A stretch of DNA of 64,000 nt from Anthopleura xanthogrammica (GCA_964019055.1 OZ025212.1:14732090-14796089); one strand, 5' to 3'; numbered from the stretch's first letter, positions 1-12,099 are shown. Translations and numbers: made by a program. The notes: a model not told the origin generated them from the letters alone.

Positions 1-3000
1 CCCATTTTCCCGCCAAAAATAATATTTTGCCAGTTGCATTATTTTAGAAACTTGTTCCTGAAAAGTTGCTAAAAAAGTTAATTTTGAAACCTGTTAAAAA
101 GACTTGAAATGGCGGTGGGTCTTGTAGACGTAATTCATAAAAAAAAAAACACGAAAACTCTGCAGCTCTTTTTTATTCATTTTTTCTTTCTGAAAACGTC
201 TTAATATGCTTGGAAAGTAATTCCTGTTTCAGTCACCACGTTTCGACCACGTGGAGAACAAAGAATTCTGCCCGGAGTTTGTGGTTGCGCTAACGTCGTC
301 ACTAAAACCTAGCAAAGTTCATATTTCGAATAGTTTTGAGTACTTCACTAAAATCTCTTGCAACGTGCCTTTCTTCATTCTCTCAGCCCAGCAGGTGTAG
401 CCCTAGGGTAGAAGACCATCCCACAGACATGACTTATCATAATTACACATTTACTTATCTCCCAGATTGGTTGCCTGTTGCGTCAGTTACCTCCATTTGC
501 GTGAGTCTGAAGTCATCCACGTGCAGCTTCTCATTATAATTTGGCATCACAAACCCTAGTGACAACGCGTGACACTCAGAAAAATTCCGTGACAGAACCT
601 TGCGTGACACCCGGAAACCTCGCAAGTCGATTATCATTCATAATATTTACATTGCGTTCCCATCAGCGCAATAATATTCTGTTTATATATCTTCGTCGTA
701 ACCGACCTTTTCATGAGACTGGTAAAATAAAAGTGAAATCGCACCTGGTTACGTAATCCTACAACCTTCAGTTGCTAAGCGTTATCCAATATCAGGTTCA
801 TGATCACCCATGCACGTTGATTTGACTAAAAATAGCACCAAACATCCGCTTCGAAAGCCTAGGGGATAAACTTCCAGTGCGCACACCAAGCGATAGCTGT
901 GTCGTTTTAAGATAATGATTTCCCTCTTAAGTCCTGGGGACACGAAGAAGCGAGGGACCCCGGCCGAGATTCTTGCTGTCATCGCTCGTTAACTCTACCA
1001 AGCGGGTCCACGGAAAAACCCACAGATCTACAACCAAAATCAGGCCGAAAATCCTTTCTTCAGGTACTAAGAGCGAGACAGAAAAGATTAAAGATTTTTA
1101 GACAAATAATTCAGTATGATAAGACCAATGTATACAGAACTGAAGAGTAGGTTGGTCGATATATGTTATTACTCTACCGTTACGTGAGGTCTAGGTATTT
1201 TAATGTACTTTTAAAAGTCGTATCCTGCAGAGTTGTGTTTACATTTTTGTTATTTTTTGTGATCAGCTTTCCAGTGGACGCACGGATGATGTGTTTGCAA
1301 AGATATGCCATTAACATACACTAGTACCGAGATCTGTTGCATTACTAGGGTACGTTGTTGTGAATTGCGCTTTCATAAAGAAAGAAATCGTTACGAATCG
1401 ATTTCTAGTTATTTTGCAATCATAGTTTCGTACGAAGCTGAATTCTGTTGAGATATTTCGAGAAATCTTATTTCTTGGGGACTTTTCCCATTATTTATTT
1501 AAAATTTATTTAAAATTCAAAATACGTCGTCTTTCTTTCAAGCTGAACTACTCAACTTTGCGCAACTGTGCGCAACTTTGCCGGAAACCTTATCTTAAAG
1601 CGCTAACCATTTGCTCTTCATAAGTCGTAGTTTTACCAGCCAATCCATCTCTGGTTGGCACATGAATGACAAAGCCTTATCGCATGAAGTGTTGATCCCT
1701 CAAATTCGAGTTTAGGATAGCTGTGGCTGCGTTCTGGTTTTTGAAGCTTCGCAACGTAAAGCAACAACGACACATTTTTCTTACAGAATATCTATCCTTA
1801 GGTTTCGAAGTTTATTTCCATAGATTTCGTGTAGTTTCTTAACCAGTTGAATCACTGCGGGGAGGAATATCATACACGGATGTGGATTATCATTATCGTC
1901 CATCCATGTCAATCACAGACGGTCTAGCCCCTTTGTTAATGTTATTATCCAATGTATCTTTTCCTTGTAAAGAACCGATGAAAAAATGAAGTTTCCCCAC
2001 TGTGATAAAGCTGAAACAATACAACTTTAGCTTCTGCACAGTAGGATAGCCGTCTCCCCAACATGCAATATCTCTAACCGTCTTGCCTTTGCTTCATAGT
2101 GGTTGCAAGAGCACTGTTTGAAAGCGAGAAGCTTTGGACCTGAAGGAATTTTTTCTGGGAGTAATAACTGAGGTAGAAAAGAAGTCGTAGTTAAAAGGTA
2201 AGAGCAATGCTGTTGGATTCCATGAACTTTTCTTTAACTGATGGAGTCAGTTTACTAAGGAACTTGAACTCTAATTATCTCCAATCCATGCATACGTACA
2301 AATTACAACTAATTATTTTTGCAATATTGCAAAAACTATTCCTGAGTACTTGTGGTCCGCTGAAAAACAGTATGTTTTCAGGCAGAAACAATCACCATGA
2401 ACATTACCATTTATCATAACTAGTAATATTGCATTTTAGAAAATTTTGGGAGAGTTTTAATTTGAGGATATAACTTGTGGTATATATCCAGATCCTTGAC
2501 ATAGAATCTTGGGTTATCTCAATAGAAAAAATCTAGACATAAAACTTAAATAATTTGATCAAAACAACCTCTTCAGCAAAGGAATACCGCTTATAAGAGA
2601 GTATCTAAATATTTGTATAATCGTGTTTTAAACGAGAGAGTATTTGTCAAATTTTAATGAATTTTGCATCCTTCATTTTTCATCGGCGTTCCCATAAATC
2701 GCGGTGCGTCGGACCAAGTTCATTTTATAAATCGTGTTTTTTTAAGCTAAGATGTTTCAGTAATGACCTTATTTTCGAAGTAAGATGTTTTCGTGACAGA
2801 GTGTAAAGACTTTCAAGTCATTAAAGGACTATTACTGATTTGAACGACGAGTTGGCGCAAAGCTTTTTGCTGAGCTTCATCGGGATACACGCAAGGAATT
2901 CACTGTCTGAATTCTTAGCAAAGTATTTAAAGTTGTTTTGAAAAGGGTAAAAAAAAAACTTCACAGAAATAACTAATATGCAACTCGTAAAACGTGATGT

Positions 3001-3147
3001 AGATAGCGCAGTTTGTGAGATGCTGTCATGTCTGATATTAACATCTGTTGAAGATTCTTGAAACAAAAAGAAATAACAGACCGCACCTTGGAGTCTCATA
3101 AAACTCACAGAAGTGATATGTTCATAATGAGGCACCTGATCCTATTG
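1..3147. other. Intergenic region, no gene recognised
   Basis: I see no supported gene here. The open frames are short (at most about 104 codons, 2821-3135 on the minus strand), without recognisable motifs, splice context or codon bias, and are probably chance. The stretch is plain AT-rich sequence without long tandem repeats. It could hold the 5' UTR or regulatory DNA of the astacin gene downstream, or the end of a gene lying before the window, but nothing shows that. Confidence 0.5.
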
Positions 3148-3275
3148 ATCCCTTTCACGTGACGTCAAAGCAGCTCAAGTTTGGAGGACAAAAAAAAGAA
3201 TTTCAATCTCCTGAGATTTGGAACCTATTGTTTTGTCCTCCAAATTGCGCTGCATTCCGTCGTGCTGTAAGGGGT
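3148..3275. mobile_element. Foldback family FB2, copy 1
   Basis: Short palindromic element. It opens with CCCTTTCACGTGACGTCAAA and closes with the inverse (GTCCTCCAAATTG ... GGGG). The arms are about 45 bp around a short AT-rich centre containing AATTTCAATCTCCTGAG. Further copies lie at 6236-6355, 16268-16335 (partial), 30221-30352 and 58400-58505 (decayed). The 30221 copy is flanked by TA on both sides, which fits a Tc1/mariner-type non-autonomous element. Confidence 0.7.
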
Positions 3276-4226
3276 CTGTTGCTAATCCGTGTCCCACCAG
3301 TTGCCCAGTTTTCGTTCAACATTCGACAACGTACATCAATAACAACAACAAGAACAGCATCTAAGGATAACGAATACTTGAAGAGATTTGATACCACTAG
3401 ACGCACACGTTTTAGTGCAGTCATAACCTTCTAACGACTGATAAAGAAAGACTACCTCACTTGAGAGTACTTCATCGCAACCTGCTCGGAAGCTGAATCC
3501 AATGATTTTTCATTCAAACTAGTTTCGTTCTCAATTCACCTACATTATTACGTCATAATGACATCATATTAATTAAGAATTCGAAAATTATATGACGTCA
3601 CAATATAAATTGACGTCATAGATTGGAAATTAGTCATAAAAATGAATCTTCGTCGTACGCAAATGCTTCAAAATATCTTGACGTTTGAGATAAGTAAGTT
3701 TGATTTGAAACCGGGTTTCACGTTCGATGCTATAGAACGTCGAGTCGATTTTTGAATTCAAGCGCGCGTGACGATTCTTCGCCGATTTGTGATTGGTTCA
3801 ATATCGGAAAGCCATACAAGTGTCAACCTTTTTCAACCATTCATTCAAACATTCATCCTATTTCGATTTAACTTTCTACAAACACACGATGCAAAACTGC
3901 GCGCAATGTTGCACGCAATCGATGTTGCGAGCCATGCCACACGACGAAAACTGTTTCAGGCAATGTTGCTAAAATAGAAAACGATCTTACTTCAGCAGCA
4001 TTGCCTTATATATTGTTCACAATGTTGCACCGTGTGTGTGTCTGCGCCTTTAAGATGGTTCACTATTGTAGATCAATCTTTCTCGGCTTCGTAACGGAAT
4101 TTAAGCGCTGCGTTTTCTCGCTTTGTGCGGATTGGTTGTTCAATATCAGAAAGCCATGCAAGTGTCAACATATTTCTGATTGGTTTATTCATATTGCAAC
4201 AATTATCTTACCTTATATCTTTCAGG
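3276..4226. other. Region upstream of the astacin gene
   Basis: No coding feature is supported. A cluster of TGACGTCA-like palindromes lies at 3548-3622. Two related stretches at 3770-3830 and 4120-4180 both read GATTGGTT then CAATATC(G/A)GAAAGCCAT, so they are diverged repeat copies. 3890-4035 resembles the TTGCA-rich element seen again at 31250-31395, 37280-37445, 48760-48995 and 58070-58210. The promoter of the protease must lie here or further left, but no core element is convincing. Confidence 0.45.
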
Positions 4227-7200
4227 ATGGTTCAGTTTAGTGGAGTTTTTCTCGGCTTCGTAGTTCTTCTGGCTCTCAACATCGTCCATGTGCAAGGTTC
4301 AGCGATTCGTAAGTCATTTTATGGTACGTATCCAAGAGTTTCAGTTTACCATACACGATGCATTCTCTGGTTGCAAACTAACGCAGTAGAAATAATTATA
4401 ATTAATTATAGATGCAACGTTTGAATGATTTTTTCTCTGTTTGCACAGATAACGTGTTTGAAGGGGAAGATACAATCATGGATCAGATCAGCAAAGTCAA
4501 CGAAAGTAATTATCGACACCAGTTTATCTTTTATCCTCTGAATTAAAAAAAAAAATTTTTTTTAGGTTCATACATCAAAAAAAGTTTCCCATTTTGGAAG
4601 CTTGTTTGCATGGATGTCGGACCCTGGAAAACGTAATAAGAAGAAAGATAGGAATAGAAAAAGAGAAAAGCGCATGAACGAGATGAAAAAAAAACAACTT
4701 AATGAGAGTTAAGAAATGTATAGCTATTAGGAAAGGGTAACTGTCATTTTCGTTTATCTCATTCATTCAATATCTGGTCTCAAAACACTTAAATGTATTT
4801 TTACACTTCTGTTAACTTTTAGAACGGATATTTTCGTTTGGGATTTAGTGTTACAACAATCACTCGAAATCTTTTTCCAATTTAACATTTCTTTTTTACT
4901 CCAGTGACTAATCACGTGGTATACGAGGCTGACATCGCGTTAACCGAGCGAGACGAGTCGACTGTACACGAGAAACGAAAAAGGAGAAATGCTGTGAGAC
5001 AAAGGAAGAAGCTATGGCCGAAGAGAGTAGTTCCATATGAAATATCAACAGGAATGGGTAAGATAGCATACAGAATTTGACGAAGGCGATGAGTGATTTA
5101 GCATCAAGACGCGAATGTCAAAGACGATGGCGTGAGCGCATTTTGTAATACGCGCGCGCCCCGTCGTCTCAAACGTGGTTGGCATCCTCCACGTGGAAAG
5201 GCTGCAAATGGCGTGCTGTTGAGGACGTCAACCACACCCTTGAAGACGGCGAGCGAACAAAAAATATAGCGGTCGCCCCGTCGGTTTTGACGTTCGCGAT
5301 GCTAAATCACTCTCGTACATCCTCTTATTTTGTTATGTTTTTTTTTACATTTGATTAGGATTGCGCGCACTATTAAAGAAATCTCAGCTTACTCCTTTGT
5401 CTTGAGAGTTGAGCTTAATAAATCTGTCCATTTAAACTACTGTGACAACACTTCGATTCGTATTCTGATTGGCTACTGTTAAATTTGAACAAATAGAAGA
5501 CGTCAAAGACAATTATCACGTCATAGAAGACAATAACGACGTCAACAAATGATGATGATGACGTCAACAAGCGCGTGCGCCACCGTCGTTACAATTTTTC
5601 GAAATGCCTGAAATTTACCTTTGGAGTTGCGCATTTGAACGCAAGTGCCATCGTCGCCACGATTCCATTCGATCTCTGCTGCGGTGGTCAATGGGTTTCA
5701 ACCTGCGATAGCTAGTCTTCCCCACCTTTTTACTTCTGAAATCTGTGACCAGTTGTTGTTTAGCTTGTCGTCTTGGTTTTCTCCTTGAAGAGTGAAATCC
5801 AGAAGTGCAGCTTTCCTTGACTTGAGGCGCAAGAAAAGATAAGAAAGTTTAGAATCTCTTTAACACTGTTTTATTTTTTCTTACCATAGAGGCCTACGTA
5901 GACAACATCCTGGCCGCCATTAAGGAATTTCAAAAGAAGACATGCTTAACTTTCGTGCAGAAGACCAAGGAACGAAACTGGATTAAATTCACTAAAGGAC
6001 GAGGGTAAGGGAATGAAGGAACATTATATTGTCATTCAAGACTTTTGTTAGGGTGCCCTTAAATGTGCTAAATTCAAGGCGTGGCTGTAATGCACTCACC
6101 TTAATTCGACCTCGAATCGATTCCTGGACTCGGCATCACATGTGAACAGTTTGTTAGCTCTCTCCCTTGATTCGAGATTTTTTCTCTGGGTTCTCCAGTT
6201 TTGCAGAGGTTGTTTCTAGAATAGATAAAATGAAGCCCCTTTCACGTGACGTCAAAGCAGCTCAATTTGGAGGACAAAACAAAAGAATTTCAATCTCCTG
6301 GGAATTAGAACCTTTTGTTTTGTCCTCCAAATTGAGCTGCATTCTGAAGTGCTATTTGGAGAGACTTTCCATAAACAGATTTTTAAAATTTCTTTCTTGT
6401 TGTTGTTGCAGATGTTGGTCGTACATCGGAAGGATCTACTGGCGTAAGGGAGGACAAAACCTATCCTTAGGCAAGCGCTGTAATACCAAGGGAATCATTA
6501 TGCATGAAATGATGCATGCAGTTGGCTTCTGGCACGAACAGAGCAGACCGGACAGGAATCAGTTCGTGGAAATCCTCTGGGAGAATATACAGAAAGGTGA
6601 GTTGATATTATCAAAGACATTTTAGATTCATAATGGTTCACTAAACAAATAGAAATGGCACAAAAAACTTCACCTCTTTATCTTGGGCGTAATGTTTTTC
6701 CATATCAGACCACGTGTCATTTTCTTGAGGATAAGATTCTTTGTTTGAGTTGTATCCATATTCATGTGTCTTCTCATGCGCAACCATTAAACAAAGAAAT
6801 CATACTCTAAAGAATGACACGTTGTCTGATATAGGAAACTAAATTTGTTGATATTGAATCTGAATTAATGAAAAGGCGCGTGTAAGAAATCCCACGGGCT
6901 ACCAAGATTGTCGCCGTATCGTCGAAGTAGTCCATTGACCATTCTATTTTTCTTAGGAATGGAAAGTCAGTTCAACAAATACAAGCATAACAAGGTAGAT
7001 AACATTGGCTTTACTTACGACTACCAGAGTATTATGCACTACGGCAAGAAGACGTTCTCCAGAAATGGGTTACCTACGATACGATCCCTGCACAATCCCA
7101 GCTTGCGCTTGGGGCGTAAAGACGGCTTCAGTCCCATGGACATTGAAAAGATGAACGCTCTCTACGAATGTTCACGTGAGTTGGGAACTCTGTATTTGCG

Positions 7201-10200
7201 ATTGCTTGGTTTCACACACGTCATTTCCTGTCCCCTGTGGAATGTTCAGCAGCTGAATCACAAGTTTTAATTAGAATTCTTTCTGGCTGACAGCACATGG
7301 TGGTCGGTGTTTGACCTCTGTTTGGAGCAGATTATGACATGCAAAGACTCTTATCAGTTGATTGTAACCCAGTGATAGACTCCTTGCACTCATTCTCAAT
7401 CTGAGCTACGAATTTTTTTTTTTTTTTTTTGCTTTTAAGAATAGAAATGTTTTTTTTGTTGATATTCTTATCTATTTTAACGAAAGATTTAAGATTGCTT
7501 TGCCAACGGAAAAAAAATTGATGTATCAGCAGTTTTACTTTTTGAATATTCCTTCTTTTTAGAGAGATAATATCTGGTCAAAAGAAAAACTTGAGTTTTT
7601 GAATTTTTTCCCGTAGATCGAGAATCTAAAGGCTGGAGTGACTGGAGTATCTTCACGCCATGTAACAGTAGGTGTGTGAAGACAAGACAGCGTGTTTGTT
7701 TTTCATCAGACCTCAAAGCCTGTCCAGGTGCTTCTTCTAACAGAGTTGAAACTCAAAGACGAAAGTGCCCTCCGAAGGAATGCTACGGTAAGGATAGATG
7801 ACGAATCTAAGAATATGTAAAACTCTAGACGCAACTACAAGACGACGGTACACACAGCGAAAAAAATATTCTTTTGCGCCAACCGTTATCTTCAAGGCAA
7901 ATTTTCATCAAGACGCGAACTAAAGTGTTCTACAGTACCATATATTACCGTAACCATAACTACGCTTTGTGTTTGGGTGATTCTCAGGAAAACGATGGGA
8001 ATCCATTTCAGTGTTAAAGCTTGTCGTAACAATTACACACGCGGCTGTAATACATGTTCAGTACTTTACATTTCGCGCGCATGAAAACCGTTTTAACATT
8101 CTGATAAAGCCGTCTATTTATAGACGAATGAACGAACGAGTGTACGAACAATCTAACGAATGAATAAATGAATGAAAACGAACTAACGAACGTTAATTGT
8201 TTTGTAGCTCCTGTTGATGGTCAGTGGGGACGTTGGAGTGAATGGGGAGCATGCGACAAGACTTGTGGTTATGGAGTACAGCAACGAAAGAGACTGTGCA
8301 ACGAACCCAAACCAAAACATGGCGGCAAAGCATGCCTTGGTTCTGACACACAGAAGCGTATGTGTAACATGCAGCCCTGTACAGATGGTAAATATACATT
8401 TTTACATTTAATAAATTAACGCTGTGCAGTGACTTAGATCAGCCCAGAGGTCGTTTTAGGGTTCTATCTGTGAGTTAGCCATGCCCTGACTTAGATCAGC
8501 CCGGAGGTTGTTTCAGGGTTCGATCTGTGAGTTAGCCGCGCCCTGACTTAGATCAGCACAGAAGTTGCTTCAGGATTTAATAGCATTCAAATTAAAGGTG
8601 AATGTAATTTCTATTCAGGTAATGACAAATGTGACTTTGAAAAGGATTTCTGTCACTGGGAGAACATCTGGAGTACAACATCAACGTTTCACTGGCGGAG
8701 ACACCGAGGACGGACACCGAGCAGAAATACAGGACCGACTGCGGATCACACTACAGGCAAAGGTAAATAGAAATGCACTAAGTATGTTTTGGTTATTATG
8801 CTACGTTCAGAATTGCGTACAGAAAAACAATGCTGCTGTTTTCTTTCAAACATCATCGCCCATCTATACTTTCTGTTGACCATTCTCATGTTTACAAACT
8901 CCTTACAGGTCATTACGTTTACCTTGAAACAAGTTGGCCAGCAAGACGTGGTTACACTTCAACCCTGTCCAGTAAATGGCTTGAAGGTTCAGAATCTCGT
9001 TGTCTATCGTTCTGGTATTCGATGCATGGCCAGTCAGTAGGGTCTATTAGAGTATATATTACAGATGATTTTGATGTTAGGAAGTTACTATGGTTACGGT
9101 CTGGACCGCAAGGATGGTCGTGGAGGAAAGCTTCTATACAAATTAATTCGTCTTCTAGATATAAAGTGAGTAGTGAAGGATGTTTGTTTGCTTGCTTGTT
9201 TCTTGTTTGTTTGCTTTCTTGTTGGTTTGTTTGTTTGTTTGCTTGCTTTCTTGTTTGTTTGTTTGTTTGTTTGTTTTCTTGCTTGTTTGTTTGTATGTTT
9301 GCTTGCTTGCTCGTTTGTTTGCTTGTATGTTTGCTTGCTTGCTTGCTCGTTTGTTTGCTTGTATGTTTGCTTGCTTGCTTGCTCGTTTGTTTGTTTGCTT
9401 GTTTGCTTGCTCGTTTGTTTGTTTGCTTGCTCGTTTGTTTGTTTATTTGTTTGCTTGCTTTCTTGTTTGTTTGTTTGTATGTTTGCTTGCTTGCTCGTTT
9501 GTTTGTTTGTTTGTATGTTTGCTTGCTTGCTCGTTTGTTTATTTGTTTGCTTGCTTTCTTGTTGGTTTGTTTGTTTGTTTGTTTGCTTGCTTTCTTGTTT
9601 GTTTGTTTGTTTGTATGTTTGCTTGCTTGCTCGTTTGTTTGCTTGCTTGCTTGTTTGCTCGTTTGTTTGTTTGCTCGTTTGTTTGTTTGCTTGCTCGTTT
9701 GTTTGTTTGCTCGTTTGTTTGCTTGCTCGTTTGTTTGCTTGCTCGTTTGTTTGCTTGCTTGCTTGTTTGCTCGTTTGTTTGTTTGCTCGTTTGTTTGTTT
9801 GCTTGCTCGTTTGTTTGTTTGCTCGTTTGTTTGCTTGCTCGTTTGTTTGCTTGCTCGTTTGTTTGCTTGCTTGCTTGTTTGCTCGTTTGTTTGTTTGCTC
9901 GTTTGTTTGTTTGCTTGCTCGTTTGTTTGCTTGTTTATTTGTTTGCTTGCTTGCTTTCTTGTTTGTTTGTTTGTATGTTTGCTTGCTTGCTTTCTTGTTT
10001 GTTTGTTTATTTGTTTGCTTATTTGCTTGAACGTTATTTGTTAGTTAATTGACATTCTTCGCTTTAGTAGCGTACCTTTCTTTACCAAACCAGTCATCAT
10101 TGCTAATATCTGTTCTACTTGCAGATAATCTTCGAAGGAGTCCGTGGTAATGGCTACACAGGAGACGTAGGATTAGATGACATCGCATTCGTCAATGAAA

Positions 10201-10238
10201 ATTGTGACCGACCAGACGCCCTCTACACACACATCTAG
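4227..10238 (+). CDS. Secreted astacin metalloprotease with two TSP1 and one MAM domain
   Basis: Zinc endopeptidase of the astacin (M12A) family, 558 residues. Exons: 4227-4308, 4449-4505, 4905-5057, 5890-6004, 6412-6596, 6957-7175, 7617-7787, 8208-8387, 8619-8762, 8909-9165, 10125-10238. Signal peptide about 1-24; prodomain with a furin-type site RKRR near residue 74; catalytic domain about 75-270 starting near [12 protein letters not shown]. Zinc ligands are in [12 protein letters not shown] (H167, E168, H171, H177), and the Met-turn is SIMHY (222-226). A degenerate TSP1 repeat spans 271-327, a standard TSP1 with [12 protein letters not shown] follows to about 387, and a MAM domain runs from 388 to the end (DVGLDDIAF). 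The start is the first ATG before the signal peptide. No transmembrane segment is seen, so it is probably secreted. Astacins of this layout usually act on matrix or growth factor precursors; the substrate is unknown here. Confidence 0.93.
5090..5312. mobile_element. Foldback element in astacin intron 3
   Basis: The ends are inverted copies: GAGTGATTTAGCATC at about 5090 and GATGCTAAATCACTC near 5312, each followed inward by a GCGAA/TCAAA block. A related end (GATGCTAAATCAG) closes a similar segment at about 12830-12985. The interior is unusually CpG-rich compared with its surroundings. Confidence 0.6.
6076..6225 (+). mobile_element. SINE-A, 3' truncated copy
   Basis: It shows the family series: tRNA-like head remnant, GATTCCTGGACTCGGCATCA, ACATGTGA, GTTTGTTAG, then TCTCTGGGTTCTCC. 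It stops shortly before an FB2 element at 6236. The other copies lie at 17497-18630 (interrupted), 21746-22480, 51935-52260, 57427-57840 (minus) and 60890-61130. Confidence 0.55.
6236..6355. mobile_element. Foldback family FB2, copy 2
   Basis: The closest copy to a perfect palindrome in the family. The left arm starts CCCCTTTCACGTGACGTCAA and the right arm contains TTTGTTTTGTCCTCCAAATT. It sits about 55 bp before the acceptor of the astacin exon that carries the zinc site (6412), between it and a SINE remnant. Confidence 0.7.
6674..6840. mobile_element. Foldback family FB1, copy 1
   Basis: About 165 bp with inverted ends reading TTGGGCGTAATGTTTTTCCA and GACCACGTGTCATT, and a non-palindromic core with TTGTATCCATATTCATGTGT. 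It lies in intron 5 of the astacin gene. Other copies: 10693-10880, 11056-11250, 25385-25565, 32140-32665, 35417-35540, 43709-43880, 44467-44656, 45443-45553, 52822-53205 and 56656-56865. Several are bounded by TA followed by GACC or GACTTC. Confidence 0.75.
8425..8580 (+). repeat. 57-bp tandem repeat, about 2.7 copies
   Basis: Tandem units of 57 bp containing TTCGATCTGTGAGTTAGCC and CCCTGACTTAGATCAGC, the same unit as the large array at 21798-22470. It lies in the short intron just before the first MAM exon (8619). Confidence 0.75.
9178..10033 (+). repeat. TTTG/CTTG tetranucleotide array, about 855 bp
   Basis: Mixed tetranucleotide array of GTTT and GCTT with GCTC variants, filling most of the last astacin intron. 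All three forward frames are open only because the unit lacks stop codons on this strand. Higher-order blocks about 120 bp long repeat (compare 9640-9760 with 9760-9890), so it has grown by unequal exchange as well as slippage. Confidence 0.9.
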
Positions 10239-10692
10239 AACAACAACCTTGACATCTTACCTTATGCGTGCTTTCTTCTTTGCTTTGGGATCTCATTCCT
10301 TGCTTCAGATTGGATCTTTGTGCTGTCATGGAAAAGGTCAAGATTCGCTCAGTGCTCTACTTTGATCGACCAGTGTTCGACTTTGATCGACCAGTGTTCG
10401 ACTTTGATCGACCGTTGCTCGACTGGGATCGTTCAATCGTCGACGGTAATTGATCAATAGCGACTATGGTTTCTCCAGCTCGAAATAATAGACGCATGCG
10501 TAATCAATTCTTTAGCCATCACGTGATAGTCAATAGTCAAACCATGTGACGTCGAGTTACTGGTCAGCATTGAAGTCAATATTATGTATATAAAAAAATT
10601 CCTTTAGAAAATTATGCGATTGCATTTTGAGTCAACTCAAATCTTCGGATTTTCAAAGTATACTGGATTTACAGTTTTCTAAGTTTTTGTAT

Positions 10693-10880
10693 AGACCTTT
10701 TTAGCTTGGGCGTAATGTTTTCCCATTTCAGACCACATGTCGTTCTCTTGAGATTAAGAATCTTTGTTTGAGTTGTATCTTTATTCATGTGTCTTCTTAT
10801 GCACAACCGTTAAACAAAGAAATGATACTCTAGGGAATGACACGTGGTCTGAAATATGGGAAAACATTCCATCCAAACCG
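10693..10880. mobile_element. Foldback family FB1, copy 2
   Basis: Inverted ends TTGGGCGTAATGTTTTCCCA and TGACACGTGGTCTGAAAT, with the core TTGAGTTGTATC. It starts within TATAGACC, the same TA plus GACC boundary as other copies. Confidence 0.7.
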
Positions 10881-11055
10881 AAAAGTTCCATCATACCATT
10901 CGCTTGAGAATGAATATAAATGAGCTGAATTATCTTTGTTCGTTCTTTTGCCCTTCAGCACACGTTCGGCTTGCGCTCGGTATTTATCGGCGCACGTTCG
11001 GTACAAGTTCGGCTACTTGGGATTTTTGCTTGATCTTTAAATGGAGGCTGTAAAT

Positions 11056-11250
11056 AGACCCAATTCATCTTGATGCAATGTTTACCCATTTTAGACCACG
11101 TATCATTCTCTTGAGAATAAGATTCCTTGTTTGAGTTGTATCAATATTCACGTGTCTTTTTATGCACAACCGTTAAACAAAAAAATGATACTCTAGGGAA
11201 TAACATGTGCTCGGAATGGTCCGAAATTGGAAAACATTACTCCAAGACGA
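11056..11250. mobile_element. Foldback family FB1, copy 3
   Basis: Diverged copy: left arm GATGCAATGTTTACCCATTT, core TTGTATCAATATTCACGTGT, right arm GAAATTGGAAAACATTACTC. It has a small internal duplication around GGTCCGAAATTGG. Confidence 0.65.
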
Positions 11251-11344
11251 AAGATGAGTTCAGCTCTATATTACGTGATAGTTCACGCCTAGTTACAGTT
11301 TTTTTTAAGCTTTAACTAATGCAAACATAGTATATACCCTGCAG

Positions 11345-11520
11345 GATGCAATAGAGGCTTTGCACCATCACATGATGGTAACCATGACAGGAGGCAGGAA
11401 CAATTGAATCTGGTCTAACATGATTTACATGAGAAAGAATTCAGTTTCCCAGGGGGAAAGACTCTATTGTACCTGCCTCCTGTCATGGCTGCCATCACGT
11501 GATGGTGCAAAGCCTTTATA
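11345..11520. mobile_element. Foldback element
   Basis: Left arm GAGGCTTTGCACCATCACAT followed by ACCATGACAGGAGGCAGG. The right arm contains CCTGCCTCCTGTCATGG and ATGGTGCAAAGCC. The arms are about 55 bp and the core about 60 bp. No other copy is seen in the window. Confidence 0.65.
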
Positions 11521-12099
11521 TTAGAATTTCTAGCTAAACGTTTCTTTTCTAACTTCGTATTATATTTTTAGAATAGAATATTAGAATATTTTTTATTAAT
11601 CTCAAAAAATATTAGAATATTTTTTATAAATCTCAATACTTCAAACTCAAACAAAATTTGGACGCATGTAGAACACAAATCCTATCAATATTTCTCTAAT
11701 CTAAACTAGATAATATATTCCAAGTATTTTTTTATTTTATTTTTTTCTATTCTAGTAATCTGTAGATATTCTTGTTTATTATTATTTTTACTACCAAAAG
11801 TGATCAGAAAAATTCCTCCTATCGTTATTTCCAGAAAATATACATTTATAAATATTTTTCGAAAATATTTATTTGAGTTATGTATAAATTATTTATATCT
11901 AATAAAGAATAATACTTATAGTACCAGTTTTACCGCTGATTGACGTCCCGGGATTGTGTAGTGAATTTGTGGCTGATGTAATTTGGTGTTAGTTGAACGA
12001 GGAGGACTGGATAGAGTCAGCGGTGGTCGTAACATCGCGGGCGCACCTCCATAGAATGCCTTTGTTTTTTCAAATTAATACATAAAAATATTGGGGGGA

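Noticed and set aside
8425..8580. CRISPR-like array
   Set aside because: The 57-bp units are contiguous with no unique spacers, and the genome is animal; it is a SINE-derived tandem repeat.
8830..10052. Three overlapping forward open frames of 285-404 codons, rich in Leu, Cys, Phe and Val
   Set aside because: They run through the GTTT/GCTT repeat, which has no stop codon on this strand. The MAM exon at 8909-9165 is the only coding part, and it ends at a consensus donor.
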